Source: an uncultured Eubacterium sp. (GTDB lineage: Bacteria > Bacillota > Clostridia > Lachnospirales > Lachnospiraceae). From it: 32,113 nucleotides of DNA. The DNA lies in assembly GCA_949959185.1 (NCBI GenBank), contig CATLIX010000041.1, forward strand, positions 1-32,113. The letters are read 5' to 3'. The translations under genes and the position numbers were made by a program. Shown here in pieces: positions 7,897-16,283 of the stretch (position 1 is the stretch's first letter; each line of letters opens with the position of its first letter). The notes beneath the pieces were generated by a model that saw only the letters and a program-made list of their open reading frames with translations, made no database searches and was not told where the DNA came from.

Positions 7897-9651
7897 ATGG
7901 AAAAAATCAAAAAAAGACAGCAGACAGAGACGTTGAAAAAAGTCCTGAACTATATTGAACATTATAAAATTTTTCTGGTATTGTCACTGTTTTTTGCAGT
8001 GGGCACCGTGGCCTCTACCCTGTATATTCCGGTGCTTACCGGGCAGGTCATCGACCATATTCTGGGACCGGAGCAGGTGGAATTTCCCATTATTTTCAGG
8101 CTTCTGGGGAAAATGGGAATCATCACAGGACTGACAGCGCTGGCCCAGTGGCTGATGAATGTGTGCAACAATAAGATTACTTATGAAGTGATTCAGGACA
8201 TCCGGCGGGAAGCCTTTGCCAAAATCGAAATCCTGCCTCTGAAATTCATTGACGGTCATTCCCACGGAGAGCTGGTCAGCCGGGTAATTGCGGATGTGGA
8301 CCAGTTTGCGGACGGACTGCTGATGGGATTTTCCCAGTTGTTTACAGGAGTGGTTACCATTCTGGGTACGCTGCTGTTTATGCTGAGTATCAATGTGAAG
8401 ATTACGCTGGTGGTGGTGCTGATTACACCGGTTTCCCTGTTTGTGGCCAGCTTTATTGCAAAACGTACTTTTTCCATGTTTATGCTGCAGTCCTCCACCC
8501 GCGGAGAACAGACGGCATTAATTAATGAAATGATAGAAAACCAGAAGGTGGTGCAGGCATTTTCCAGAGAGGAAAAGGTACTGGAAACCTTTGACGAGAT
8601 TAACGGAAGGCTGGAGAAGGCTTCTCTGCAGGCTACATTTTTTTCTTCTCTGACCAATCCCACCACCCGGTTTGTCAACAGCCTGGTGTATACGGGAGTT
8701 GGACTGGTGGGCGCGTTTTCTGCCATGAAAGGTATGCTGACCGTAGGCCAGCTTTCCTGCTTTCTCAGCTATGCCAACCAGTATACCAAGCCTTTTAATG
8801 AGATTTCCGGCGTGGTGACGGAGCTGCAGAATGCCCTTGCCTGTGCAGAGCGGATTTTCAGTCTGATTGAAGAAGAAGCCCAGATACCGGAGCCGGAACA
8901 TGTGAAAGTTTTGACAGATGTAAAGGGAACGGTGGATTTGGAACATGTGTATTTCTCCTATACACCGGAGAAAAGGCTGATAGAAGATTTCAATCTGAAT
9001 ATAAGGCCGGGGCAGCGGGTGGCCATTGTGGGGCCTACCGGGTGCGGAAAAACCACCATGATCAATTTGCTGATGCGTTTTTATGACGTGGACAGCGGGA
9101 GCATTCAGGTGGAACATCAGGATATCCGGGAAGTTACCAGAAAGAGTCTGCGGGAAAGCTACGGGATGGTATTGCAGGAAACCTGGCTGAAAGCGGGAAC
9201 TATCCGGGAAAACCTGATTATGGGCAGGCCAGACGCCACGGAGGAAGAAATCAGGGAGGCGGCAAAAGCGGCTCATGCCCACAGCTTTATCAAACGGCTT
9301 CCCCAGGGCTATGACACGGTAATCGGCGAGGAGGGAGGAAGCCTGTCTGCCGGACAGAAACAGCTTCTTTGTATTGCCAGAGTAATGCTCTGCCTGCCGC
9401 CCATGCTGATTCTGGACGAAGCCACATCCTCCATTGATACCAGAACAGAAATGAAGATTCAGAATGCTTTTGCGAAAATGATGCAGGGACGGACCAGTTT
9501 TATCGTAGCCCATCGCCTGTCCACCATTCAGGAGGCGGATATTATTCTGGTAATGAAAGACGGACATATTCTGGAGCAGGGCAGCCATGAGGAACTTCTG
9601 AAGAAAGAGGGATTTTATTCCGAACTTTATAACAGCCAGTTTGCCGTATAG
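7897..9651 (+). CDS. ABC exporter half-transporter, catalytic subunit
   Basis: This 584-residue half-transporter has a membrane domain of six helices followed by an ATPase domain. Walker A GPTGCGKTT starts at residue 379, Walker B LILDEATSS carries the catalytic Glu, and the switch His is present in AHRLSTI near 538. Its signature reads LSAGQ instead of LSGGQ. That is the expected partner change: the degenerate ATP site would use the altered Walker B of the upstream subunit and this altered signature, while the other site is fully canonical. The two products should form one heterodimeric exporter in the cytoplasmic membrane. The end of the gene converges on the DNA polymerase gene, with only 24 bp between the stops. 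Confidence 0.92.
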   Translation: MEKIKKRQQTETLKKVLNYIEHYKIFLVLSLFFAVGTVASTLYIPVLTGQVIDHILGPEQVEFPIIFRLLGKMGIITGLTALAQWLMNVCNNKITYEVIQDIRREAFAKIEILPLKFIDGHSHGELVSRVIADVDQFADGLLMGFSQLFTGVVTILGTLLFMLSINVKITLVVVLITPVSLFVASFIAKRTFSMFMLQSSTRGEQTALINEMIENQKVVQAFSREEKVLETFDEINGRLEKASLQATFFSSLTNPTTRFVNSLVYTGVGLVGAFSAMKGMLTVGQLSCFLSYANQYTKPFNEISGVVTELQNALACAERIFSLIEEEAQIPEPEHVKVLTDVKGTVDLEHVYFSYTPEKRLIEDFNLNIRPGQRVAIVGPTGCGKTTMINLLMRFYDVDSGSIQVEHQDIREVTRKSLRESYGMVLQETWLKAGTIRENLIMGRPDATEEEIREAAKAAHAHSFIKRLPQGYDTVIGEEGGSLSAGQKQLLCIARVMLCLPPMLILDEATSSIDTRTEMKIQNAFAKMMQGRTSFIVAHRLSTIQEADIILVMKDGHILEQGSHEELLKKEGFYSELYNSQFAV

Positions 9652-9675
9652 TATGAAGCAGGAAAATCCTCCGGT

Positions 9676-10854
9676 TTAAAAACCTTTTTTAATGATATCT
9701 TTTCCGAATTTTGCCTGCAGTTCTTCCATGGCTTTTTCAGCCCGAAGCTCTTTCTGAGTTTTGGGCAAATCGAACAGAGACATCTGTACCGGTTCCGGCT
9801 CTGTGGTCAGCCGGGAGGTACGCACACCAAGAAGACGGACAGGTTCTCCGTTCCACAGCTCGTCAAACAGAAGACAGGCATGATGGTACAGAATCTGTTC
9901 GTTGTCTGTGCTGACAGGAAGCTGCATCTGATGGGATACCCGGATAAAGGAGGCATAGCGGATTTCCGTACTGACCATGCCTGCGAGCTGGCCATAGCGT
10001 TTCAGCCGTCCGGAAACCTGATGGCAGAGGCTCTGTAGTACTTTTCTGGCGTCTGCGGAGGTTTCGGCGTCTCTGGCCAGGGTGGTGGAGTTCCCCACGC
10101 CTTTCAGTTCGCTTTCTTCTGTCTGTACAGGAGATTCGTCCAGCCCGTTGGCGAATTCCCAGATTAAACGCCCGTGGCTTTTCAGATGGCTTTCCAGAAT
10201 GGAGACGTCAGTTCTGGCCAGGTCCCCGATGGTACGGATTTCCAGTTTGCTCAGAGCAGCGGCGGAGGATTTTCCTACCATAAATAAATCCCGCACGGGA
10301 AGGGGCCACATTCTGGCAGGGATTTCCTCCGGGAACAATGTGTGCACCTTATCCGGTTTCTGGAAATCAGAAGCCATTTTTGCCAGCAGTTTATTGGTAG
10401 AAATGCCGATATTAACGGTAAAACCAAAGGTATCCCGCACCGTGTCTTTGATTTGGACTGCGGCGGCCACAGGGCTTTCATAATTTTTCCGATAATCAGT
10501 AAAATCCATATAACATTCGTCAATACTGACCTGTTCAATGGCCGGGCAGAACGTTACCAGGAGTTCCATCAGCCTCTGGCTGCAGGCGGCATACAGGTTG
10601 TGATCCGGCGGCTCCAGCAGAAGGCCGGGGCATTTCCGGAGCGCGTAAGCCACAGGTTCCCCTGTGGAAATACCGTATGCTTTTGCAGGAATGGATTTTG
10701 CCAGAACCACTCCGTGGCGGCTGGCCATGTCGCCGCCGATAATGGCAGGAATTTCCCGCAAATCCAGCGGAGAGCCATTCTTTAACTTTTCCACCGCCGA
10801 CCAGGAAAGGTAAGCGGAATTTACATCAATATGAAAAATAAGTCTCTGTTCCAT
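9676..10854 (-). CDS. dinB: DNA polymerase IV (Y-family translesion polymerase)
   Basis: At 392 residues this is a Y-family polymerase. The first metal-binding Asp is in IFHIDVNSAYLSW at the N-terminus, and the catalytic Asp-Glu pair is in SIDECYMDFT near residue 105. The central part matches the thumb and little-finger arrangement of DinB. Near the C-terminus QMSLFD is a textbook beta-clamp binding motif, so it should be recruited to the sliding clamp to copy damaged templates. AGGAGG stands upstream of the ATG at 10854. The gene is transcribed away from veg and has an unusual GC-rich leader and a possible SOS operator. The family also contains UvrX/YqjW-type proteins, so the exact paralogue is less sure than the family. 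Confidence 0.93.
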   Translation of the reverse strand: MEQRLIFHIDVNSAYLSWSAVEKLKNGSPLDLREIPAIIGGDMASRHGVVLAKSIPAKAYGISTGEPVAYALRKCPGLLLEPPDHNLYAACSQRLMELLVTFCPAIEQVSIDECYMDFTDYRKNYESPVAAAVQIKDTVRDTFGFTVNIGISTNKLLAKMASDFQKPDKVHTLFPEEIPARMWPLPVRDLFMVGKSSAAALSKLEIRTIGDLARTDVSILESHLKSHGRLIWEFANGLDESPVQTEESELKGVGNSTTLARDAETSADARKVLQSLCHQVSGRLKRYGQLAGMVSTEIRYASFIRVSHQMQLPVSTDNEQILYHHACLLFDELWNGEPVRLLGVRTSRLTTEPEPVQMSLFDLPKTQKELRAEKAMEELQAKFGKDIIKKGF

Positions 10855-10871
10855 AAATATTCCTCCTGAGG

Positions 10872-10928
10872 GGCCGGGCCCCTCCTGTCAAGCCTTCAGG
10901 ACTCCTCCCGGCAGGCCGGGCCCCTCCT
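10872..10928. repeat. Paired 15-bp GC-rich direct repeats in dinB leader
   Basis: GGCCGGGCCCCTCCT occurs perfectly at 10872-10886 and 10914-10928, 42 bp apart. On the dinB sense strand each copy reads as an AGGAGGGG ribosome-binding-like tract followed by the palindrome GGGCCCGGCC, and CAGGA/TCCTG arms lie between them. The region sits between the dinB promoter and start codon, so it could fold in the mRNA leader. Confidence 0.7.
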
Positions 10929-10936
10929 CAAGGCCA

Positions 10937-10965
10937 ATTATATCAAATATATGTTCTGATGAAAA
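10937..10965 (-). promoter_or_regulatory. dinB promoter with candidate LexA box
   Basis: On the minus strand TTTTCA (10965-10960) and TATAAT (10942-10937) are 17 bp apart. Inside the spacer, AAATATATGTTC at 10945-10956 matches the Gram-positive SOS consensus GAACATATGTTC at 10 of 12 positions. Its right half is perfect and its left half degenerate. Repressor binding here would block RNA polymerase. The LexA call is inference. Confidence 0.45.
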
Positions 10966-11015
10966 GATAAATCAGGAATTCCCGGAAATTGTCGAAATCC
11001 AGGCTATATTTCCCT

Positions 11016-11044
11016 TTGACAATATTTTAACATAGTGATATACT
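11016..11044 (+). promoter_or_regulatory. Strong sigma-A promoter of veg
   Basis: A perfect TTGACA (11016-11021) and TATACT (11039-11044) are 17 bp apart, close to the ideal vegetative promoter, as is known for veg in Bacillus. The leader before the ATG is about 70 nt. Confidence 0.85.
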
Positions 11045-11122
11045 AAACAAGTGTACCATAGAAGAGACAGGTTCCTGCCTGGCTCAGTGTCCATGGGAAT
11101 AAACAGAATAGAGGTGGAAAGA

Positions 11123-11371
11123 ATGGCAGTACAACAGGCAGATATTAACAAAGTTCGTGCATCTGTTTCAGGACAGTTGGGTAACAAGGTCATGATTCAG
11201 TTGGACAGAGGCCGAAACCGGGTTGACATTCAGGAAGGTGTGATCAAAGGAGCGTATCCTTCTGTTTTTACCATACTGGTTGACGATGAAAATGAGAAAA
11301 ATCCACCCCAGTTACTTTCTTTCAGCTATGCGGATGTCCTGACAAGAGACATAAGAATGAAATTGTGTTAA
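11123..11371 (+). CDS. veg: Veg family protein
   Basis: The 82-residue product beginning MAVQQADINKVR matches the Veg family (formerly DUF1021): the core VSGQLGNKVMIQLDRGRN followed by a beta-rich second half ending in SYADVLTRD. The open frame extends 24 codons further upstream, but AGAGGTGG stands directly before this ATG and the usual family length fits, so the inner start is chosen. In B. subtilis Veg is abundant and has been linked to biofilm gene control; its molecular role is unclear. It lies 73 bp before a spore protein gene and may be cotranscribed with it. Confidence 0.88.
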   Translation: MAVQQADINKVRASVSGQLGNKVMIQLDRGRNRVDIQEGVIKGAYPSVFTILVDDENEKNPPQLLSFSYADVLTRDIRMKLC

Positions 11372-11444
11372 TACAAGGAAAATGAATAAAACTCTTCAAT
11401 TCGGAATAAAATGTACAAATATTCAGGATTGGAGAGTTTTTATT

Positions 11445-13004
11445 GTGGAATTATCAAAAAAATATATACATATGAATCGGGAAAAAGGAAAAGCTGCCAC
11501 ACAGATTACCCTGGATGATGATTTCAATGTGCCGGACACAAAACCGGATCTGATACGGATTATTCTGGATAAGGGAGAAATCCGGCTGGATGAAACCACC
11601 ATCACCCAGGACCATGTGTGGCTGAAAGGCGTTCTGAAATTTTCCCTGTTATACCGAAGCGACCAGGAAGAAGGCCGGATTAACAGTATGAGCGGGGAAA
11701 TTCCATTTCAGGAGAGCCTTGCCATTGACGGGGCCAACGAGTATGATACAGCCAAAATGCGGTGGGAAATGGAAGATTTGTCCATTGGCATTATCAATTC
11801 CAGAAAGCTCAGCGTAAAGGCGCTGGTGGCGCTGGAGGCGGAAATTGATGAGATTTACGATGAGGAAATTATAACAGGAGCAGAACGGGAAGGCGGCATC
11901 CAGCTTCTGGAACAGACCCTTTCGGCCATGGAACTGTTTCTGGCCAAAAAGGATACCTGGCGCTTTAAAGAAGAAATTCTGCTGCCCTCCAACAAGCCGA
12001 ATATCCGGCAGGTTTTGTGGAAAAGCGTCCAGTTCCGCAGTGTGGAAATGCGCCTGATGGACAGTCAGCTTAACATTAAGGGAGAGGCCCTTGTATTTGT
12101 CTTATATGAAGGGGAGGAGGAAGAAGAACATTTACAGTGGATAGAGACAGCCCTTCCGTTTAACGGGATGATTGACTGCAATGGCTGCAGCGACGACATG
12201 GTATGTGATGTGTCGTACGATATTGCAGGAATTGAGCTGGAGGCGAAGCCCGATTATGACGGAGAAGAACGTATGCTCCATCTGGAACTGGTGCTGGATC
12301 TGGAAATACAGGTATTTACCGAAGGCGAAGACCAGGTAGTGGCAGATTTGTATGCGGTAAATGAGAAACTGACTCCCGTTTATCAGGAGGCAGTCTTTGA
12401 AAAGCTGCTGCTGCGCAACGCTTCCAAATGTAAAATTGCAGAAAAAATGAGTCTGGACAAAAATCAGGAGCCCATACTGCAAATCTGTGCCAGCGAAGGG
12501 ACTGCGGTGGTGGAACAGACAGAAATTGTGGAAGGAGGCATTCAGGTAGAAGGGACCCTTCAGATTAATATACTGTATGTGACAGCAGACGACCGGATGC
12601 CGGTGGCTTCCATGAAGGACATTCTGCCCTTCCATTATCTGATTGAGGTGCCGGAAATCAACCGGTCCTGCCGTTATCATTTGCAGACAGGAATCGACCA
12701 GCTTACCACGGTGATGACAGACAGCAGCCAGGTGGAAGTAAAAGCAGTGCTGAACCTGAACTGCATTGTGTTTGAGCAGCAGAATATTCATAAGATAAAA
12801 GAAGTGGAGGAAGAACCTCTGAATATGGAAGAACTTCAGGAAAGTCCCGGCATTATCGGCTATATTGCCAAAGAAGGCGACCAGCTCTGGAATATTGCCA
12901 GGGAAAATTATACCACCATTTCAGAAATTGTGAAAACCAACCAGTTGCCTTCCGAGCAGATAAAAGGAGGGGATAAAATACTGATTATCAAAACAGTGGG
13001 ATAG
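11445..13004 (+). CDS. SPOCS-domain (DUF3794) spore protein with C-terminal LysM
   Basis: The 519-residue protein contains repeated SPOCS/DUF3794-type beta-rich units. The first begins with LDDDFNVPDTKPD and leads to ILDKGEI; related units recur near 165-300 and 325-450. A LysM domain closes the protein at about 472-516 (GYIAKEGDQLWNIARENY and the IKGGDKILII end). SPOCS proteins occur in clostridial spores and LysM binds peptidoglycan, so a spore coat or cortex role is likely. GTG at 11445 is chosen because GGAGAG lies just upstream and the product then starts with the family-like VELSKKYIHMNR; the frame stays open to ATG at 11382. It ends at a strong terminator. Confidence 0.88.
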   Translation: MELSKKYIHMNREKGKAATQITLDDDFNVPDTKPDLIRIILDKGEIRLDETTITQDHVWLKGVLKFSLLYRSDQEEGRINSMSGEIPFQESLAIDGANEYDTAKMRWEMEDLSIGIINSRKLSVKALVALEAEIDEIYDEEIITGAEREGGIQLLEQTLSAMELFLAKKDTWRFKEEILLPSNKPNIRQVLWKSVQFRSVEMRLMDSQLNIKGEALVFVLYEGEEEEEHLQWIETALPFNGMIDCNGCSDDMVCDVSYDIAGIELEAKPDYDGEERMLHLELVLDLEIQVFTEGEDQVVADLYAVNEKLTPVYQEAVFEKLLLRNASKCKIAEKMSLDKNQEPILQICASEGTAVVEQTEIVEGGIQVEGTLQINILYVTADDRMPVASMKDILPFHYLIEVPEINRSCRYHLQTGIDQLTTVMTDSSQVEVKAVLNLNCIVFEQQNIHKIKEVEEEPLNMEELQESPGIIGYIAKEGDQLWNIARENYTTISEIVKTNQLPSEQIKGGDKILIIKTVG

Positions 13005-13017
13005 GAAAAGGCCGAAA

Positions 13018-13056
13018 AAGGCAGCAAAAGCATGAAAAACTTTTGCTGCCTTTTTT
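13018..13056 (+). terminator. Intrinsic terminator after the SPOCS/LysM gene
   Basis: AAGGCAGCAAAAG (13018-13030) pairs perfectly with CTTTTGCTGCCTT (13040-13052) and is followed by a T-run. Confidence 0.93.
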
Positions 13057-13074
13057 GATACAAACGTTCTCCGG

Positions 13075-13103
13075 TTGCTATCATGGGAAGATGATGTTAT
13101 AAT
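13075..13103 (+). promoter_or_regulatory. Promoter of the NlpC/P60-yqeY-cca group
   Basis: TTGCTA (13075-13080) and a perfect TATAAT (13098-13103) are 17 bp apart, 70 bp upstream of the hydrolase start. Confidence 0.75.
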
Positions 13104-13174
13104 CACTTTGTACAAAAAAATCATGACCAGTCGGCAGGCTGAGCGTGATGAGTTTACTCAGAAAGGAGATTTGC

Positions 13175-14407
13175 ATGAAGTCAAAGAAGCTGGTGGCAGT
13201 ATTGCTGGTAATTGTCATGGGAATTTCACAGTTTTCCATAGCGCTGGCGGACAAGAAGTCAGATGCGGAACAGAAGAAAAAGGAAGCGGAAGCGAATTTA
13301 AAGTCAAAACAGAATGAGATAAATCAGATAGAAAAACAGCAGCAGGAGCTGCGGGGCGAAATCGACAGGCTGGATGCGGAACTGGTTAATGTTATGATAG
13401 AGCTGTCCACGCTGGAAGAAGAACTGGCAGTGAAACAGGACGAGCTGGAACAGACAAAAGCAGACCTGGAGCAGGCCAAAGTGGATGAAAAGAACCAGTA
13501 CGAGGCCATGAAACTGCGGATTCGCTTTATGTATGAAAAGGGAAATTCCACCATGCTCACCAGTATTCTGGAATCCGGCAGCATTGCGGACCTGCTGAAC
13601 CGGGTGGAATATGTCAACGAAGTTTACAAATATGACAGAGAACTGCTGACAGAGTATCAGAACACCAAAGACCAGGTGGCCATGTTAGAACAGCAGCAGG
13701 AGGAAGAGATTCAGGCACTGGAAGTAAAGCAGCAGGAATTTCAGGTGGCAAAGGAGAATTTCGAGACTACCATTGCCCAGAAAGAACATGAAGTGGATAA
13801 TTTCAGCGGCATGATGGAGGAGGCCCGGACGCTGGCAGCAAAATATCAGGACACCATCAATGCCCAGAATACCATTATTGCTCAGGAAAATGAACGGATT
13901 GAGCGGGAACGTCGCGAAGCGGAAGAAGCTGCGGCAGCGGCAGCAGCGGCGGCCGCCAACAGGAACAGCAATACTTCCGGCAATTCCGGAAACAGCGGCG
14001 GCGGAAGTACGGCTGATAATACGGGAGGCGGCGGAAATAAAAATCCGGCTTTCAGCACCGGAGTAAGCGGAAGCGCTGTGGTGAACTATGCGTTATCCTT
14101 TGTGGGAAATCCCTATGTGTGGGGCGGGAAAGACCCTAACACAGGAGCGGACTGCAGCGGGTTTACCAGCTATGTCTATGGCCATTTTGGAATCAGCATC
14201 CCAAGCTATTCCTATTCCCAGCGTTCCGTGGGAAAAGAAGTGAGCTATGCCAATGCTCAGGCAGGGGATTTAATCTGCTATGCAGGACATGTGGCTATTT
14301 ATATGGGAAACGGACAGATTGTCCACGCCAAAGGAACTGCGTACGGAATCGTAGGGTATGACAACGCAACTTACCGCCCGATTATTACTGTGCGGAGAGT
14401 TTTATAG
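13175..14407 (+). CDS. Secreted coiled-coil NlpC/P60 peptidoglycan hydrolase
   Basis: The 410-residue protein has a signal peptide (MKSKKLVAVLLVIVMG, cleavage near ALA-DKK). A long coiled coil rich in Glu, Gln and Lys follows to about residue 255, as in the PcsB/CwlO family. Then comes an Ala run and a Gly/Asn/Ser-rich linker. The C-terminal NlpC/P60 domain has catalytic Cys327 in ADCSGF, His372 in GHVAIYMG and His384 in IVHAKG. It should cleave peptide cross-links in the cell wall during growth or separation. The coiled coil is the usual contact for FtsEX-type regulators, although none is encoded here. ATG at 13175 is chosen over the open-frame start at 13145 because AAAGGAG (13163-13168) precedes it and the signal peptide begins there. 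Confidence 0.93.
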   Translation: MKSKKLVAVLLVIVMGISQFSIALADKKSDAEQKKKEAEANLKSKQNEINQIEKQQQELRGEIDRLDAELVNVMIELSTLEEELAVKQDELEQTKADLEQAKVDEKNQYEAMKLRIRFMYEKGNSTMLTSILESGSIADLLNRVEYVNEVYKYDRELLTEYQNTKDQVAMLEQQQEEEIQALEVKQQEFQVAKENFETTIAQKEHEVDNFSGMMEEARTLAAKYQDTINAQNTIIAQENERIERERREAEEAAAAAAAAAANRNSNTSGNSGNSGGGSTADNTGGGGNKNPAFSTGVSGSAVVNYALSFVGNPYVWGGKDPNTGADCSGFTSYVYGHFGISIPSYSYSQRSVGKEVSYANAQAGDLICYAGHVAIYMGNGQIVHAKGTAYGIVGYDNATYRPIITVRRVL

Positions 14408-14425
14408 AGACAGGAGGAATGACAG

Positions 14426-14863
14426 ATGGAAATAAAAACATTGCAGAGTGATATGATAGCAGCCATGAAGGCGAAGGAGAAGGGGCGCAAAGACGCCATT
14501 TCCGCGCTGGTTTCCGCAGTAAAAAAGGCGGCCATCGACGAGGGATGCCGGGATGCCATTCCGGAAGCTCTGGTGGACCGGGTGATTTTAAAGGAACTGA
14601 AAACAGCAAAAGAGCAGCTGGATACCTGCCCTCCGGAGCGGACGGATTTGCTGGCGGAATATCAGCTCCGGTATGATGTGATTCAGGAATATGCGCCTGC
14701 TCTTATGTCAGAAGATGAGGTACGGACTTACATTACGGAGAAATTTGCGGAGATTGTGGCAACCGGGAATAAAGGCCAGATTATGAAAGCAGTAATGGCC
14801 GAGCTGAAGGGTAAGGCAGACGGAAAAGTGATCAGTCAGGTAGTGGCAGGTTTGTGCAAATAG
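14426..14863 (+). CDS. yqeY: GatB/YqeY domain protein
   Basis: The 145-residue protein matches the stand-alone YqeY family, related to the tail domain of the GatB amidotransferase subunit. It has a helical N-terminal half (LQSDMIAAMKAKEK... LVSAVKKAAID) and the conserved C-terminal stretch NKGQIMKAVMAELKGKADG. The family is thought to bind tRNA or act in tRNA-dependent amidation, but its function is not settled. It lies 18 bp after the hydrolase and 10 bp before cca, with AGGAGG ahead of the ATG, so it is part of the same transcription unit. Confidence 0.93.
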   Translation: MEIKTLQSDMIAAMKAKEKGRKDAISALVSAVKKAAIDEGCRDAIPEALVDRVILKELKTAKEQLDTCPPERTDLLAEYQLRYDVIQEYAPALMSEDEVRTYITEKFAEIVATGNKGQIMKAVMAELKGKADGKVISQVVAGLCK

Positions 14864-14873
14864 GAGACGGAGA

Positions 14874-16211
14874 ATGACAATACAGTTACCCGGAAAAGTG
14901 AAGTTTATTATTGATACCCTGACAGACGCAGGATGGGAGGCCTGGGCAGTGGGAGGCTGCGTGCGGGATTCTGTTCTGGGGCGGGTTCCGGGAGACTGGG
15001 ATATTACCACCTCTGCTTCTCCTGAGCAGGTGAAACAGTTGTTTCCCAAAACCGTGGATACGGGCATTCAGCATGGAACCGTAACGGTTCTGGAAGGAAG
15101 AGAAGGGTTTGAGGTGACTACCTATCGGATAGACGGAGAATATCAGGACAGGCGCCATCCCAGTGAAGTAATCTTCACCTCAGATTTAATTGAAGATCTG
15201 AAACGGAGGGATTTTACCATCAACGCCATGGCCTATAACGAACGGGAAGGGCTGATTGACGTATTTGACGGTATCAGAGATTTGCAGGAAGGGAAAATCC
15301 GCTGTGTGGGGAATCCCGAAGACCGGTTCAGGGAGGACGCTCTGCGGATGATGCGGGCAGTAAGGTTTGCGGCCCAGCTTGGATTTACCATAGAGGACAG
15401 GACCAGGCAGGCGATTACCTCCCTGGCGGAGAATCTTGGGGCCATCAGCCCTGAACGAATCCAGACGGAGCTGGTGAAACTGCTGGTATCCGACCATCCG
15501 GAAGAAATGCGCACCCTTTACGAGACCGGTATGACCGCCGTATTTCTGCCGGAATTTGACGCCATGATGGACACGCCCCAGAATAACCGCCATCACTGTT
15601 ATAATGTGGGGAACCACACCATTGCGGCTCTTCAGAATATCCGGCCGGACAAGGTGCTCCGGCTGACCATGCTGTTTCATGATGTGGCGAAACCGGTGTG
15701 TAAGTCCCAGGATGAGGGAGGCACCTATCATTTTTACGGCCATCCGAATATAGGCTCACGTATGGCAGGAGAGATTCTCAGGAGGCTGAAATTTGACAAT
15801 GATACCATAGACAGAGTGACAGCTCTGATTGCCTGGCATGATCACAGGCCCCAGCTGAAGGAAGCAGCAGTCCGGCGGGCCATGCACCGGGTTGGGCTTC
15901 GCCAGTATCCGGATTTATTTGAGGTAAAGCTGGCGGATACCCTGGCAAAAAACCGCTACAAGCGGAAGGAGAAGCTGGATTATCTGGAAGAATACCGCCG
16001 GATTTATCAGGAAATTCTGGATAAAAACCAGTGCCTGACATTAAGGGAACTGGCCGTGGACGGGAAAGATCTGATTCAGGAGGGCATGGAGCCGGGAAAA
16101 GAGATGGGAGATGTTCTGGAACATCTGCTGGATCACGTGCTGGAGGTCCCGGAGGACAATACCAGAGAAAAATTGCTGGAATTGCTGAAAACTGAAAGAA
16201 AAGCTGAATAG
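14874..16211 (+). CDS. cca: CCA-adding tRNA nucleotidyltransferase
   Basis: The 445-residue protein is a class II nucleotidyltransferase. GGCVRDSVLGR at 27-37 is followed by GDWDITTSA with the metal-binding pair Asp41 and Asp43. RRDFTINAMAYN follows near 110, then the RNA-binding head (RFREDALRMMRAVRF). A C-terminal HD domain has LFHDVAKP near 266. It builds or repairs the 3' CCA end of tRNAs. The HD domain may add phosphohydrolase activity, as in some bacterial CCA enzymes. GGAGACGGAG ahead of the ATG is a good ribosome binding site and overlaps the end of yqeY. Confidence 0.95.
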   Translation: MTIQLPGKVKFIIDTLTDAGWEAWAVGGCVRDSVLGRVPGDWDITTSASPEQVKQLFPKTVDTGIQHGTVTVLEGREGFEVTTYRIDGEYQDRRHPSEVIFTSDLIEDLKRRDFTINAMAYNEREGLIDVFDGIRDLQEGKIRCVGNPEDRFREDALRMMRAVRFAAQLGFTIEDRTRQAITSLAENLGAISPERIQTELVKLLVSDHPEEMRTLYETGMTAVFLPEFDAMMDTPQNNRHHCYNVGNHTIAALQNIRPDKVLRLTMLFHDVAKPVCKSQDEGGTYHFYGHPNIGSRMAGEILRRLKFDNDTIDRVTALIAWHDHRPQLKEAAVRRAMHRVGLRQYPDLFEVKLADTLAKNRYKRKEKLDYLEEYRRIYQEILDKNQCLTLRELAVDGKDLIQEGMEPGKEMGDVLEHLLDHVLEVPEDNTREKLLELLKTERKAE

Positions 16212-16283
16212 AATCCGACCCTTTCACATATGATAGAAAGACACAGGAAATAAGCCTGTGAATATCATGGTGGAGGGGTTTAT

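Noticed and set aside
9673-9690. GGTTTAAAAACC followed by T6 as a terminator between the ABC and dinB genes
   Set aside because: The stem is only four or five A/T-rich pairs with almost no loop, and it overlaps the dinB stop codon. Termination there is not convincing.
16227-16235. CATATGATA before the cotS-like gene as a sigma-K -10 box
   Set aside because: It fits the CATANNNTA pattern, but no -35 element of either sigma-K or sigma-E type is found at the right distance. A nine-base match alone is weak.
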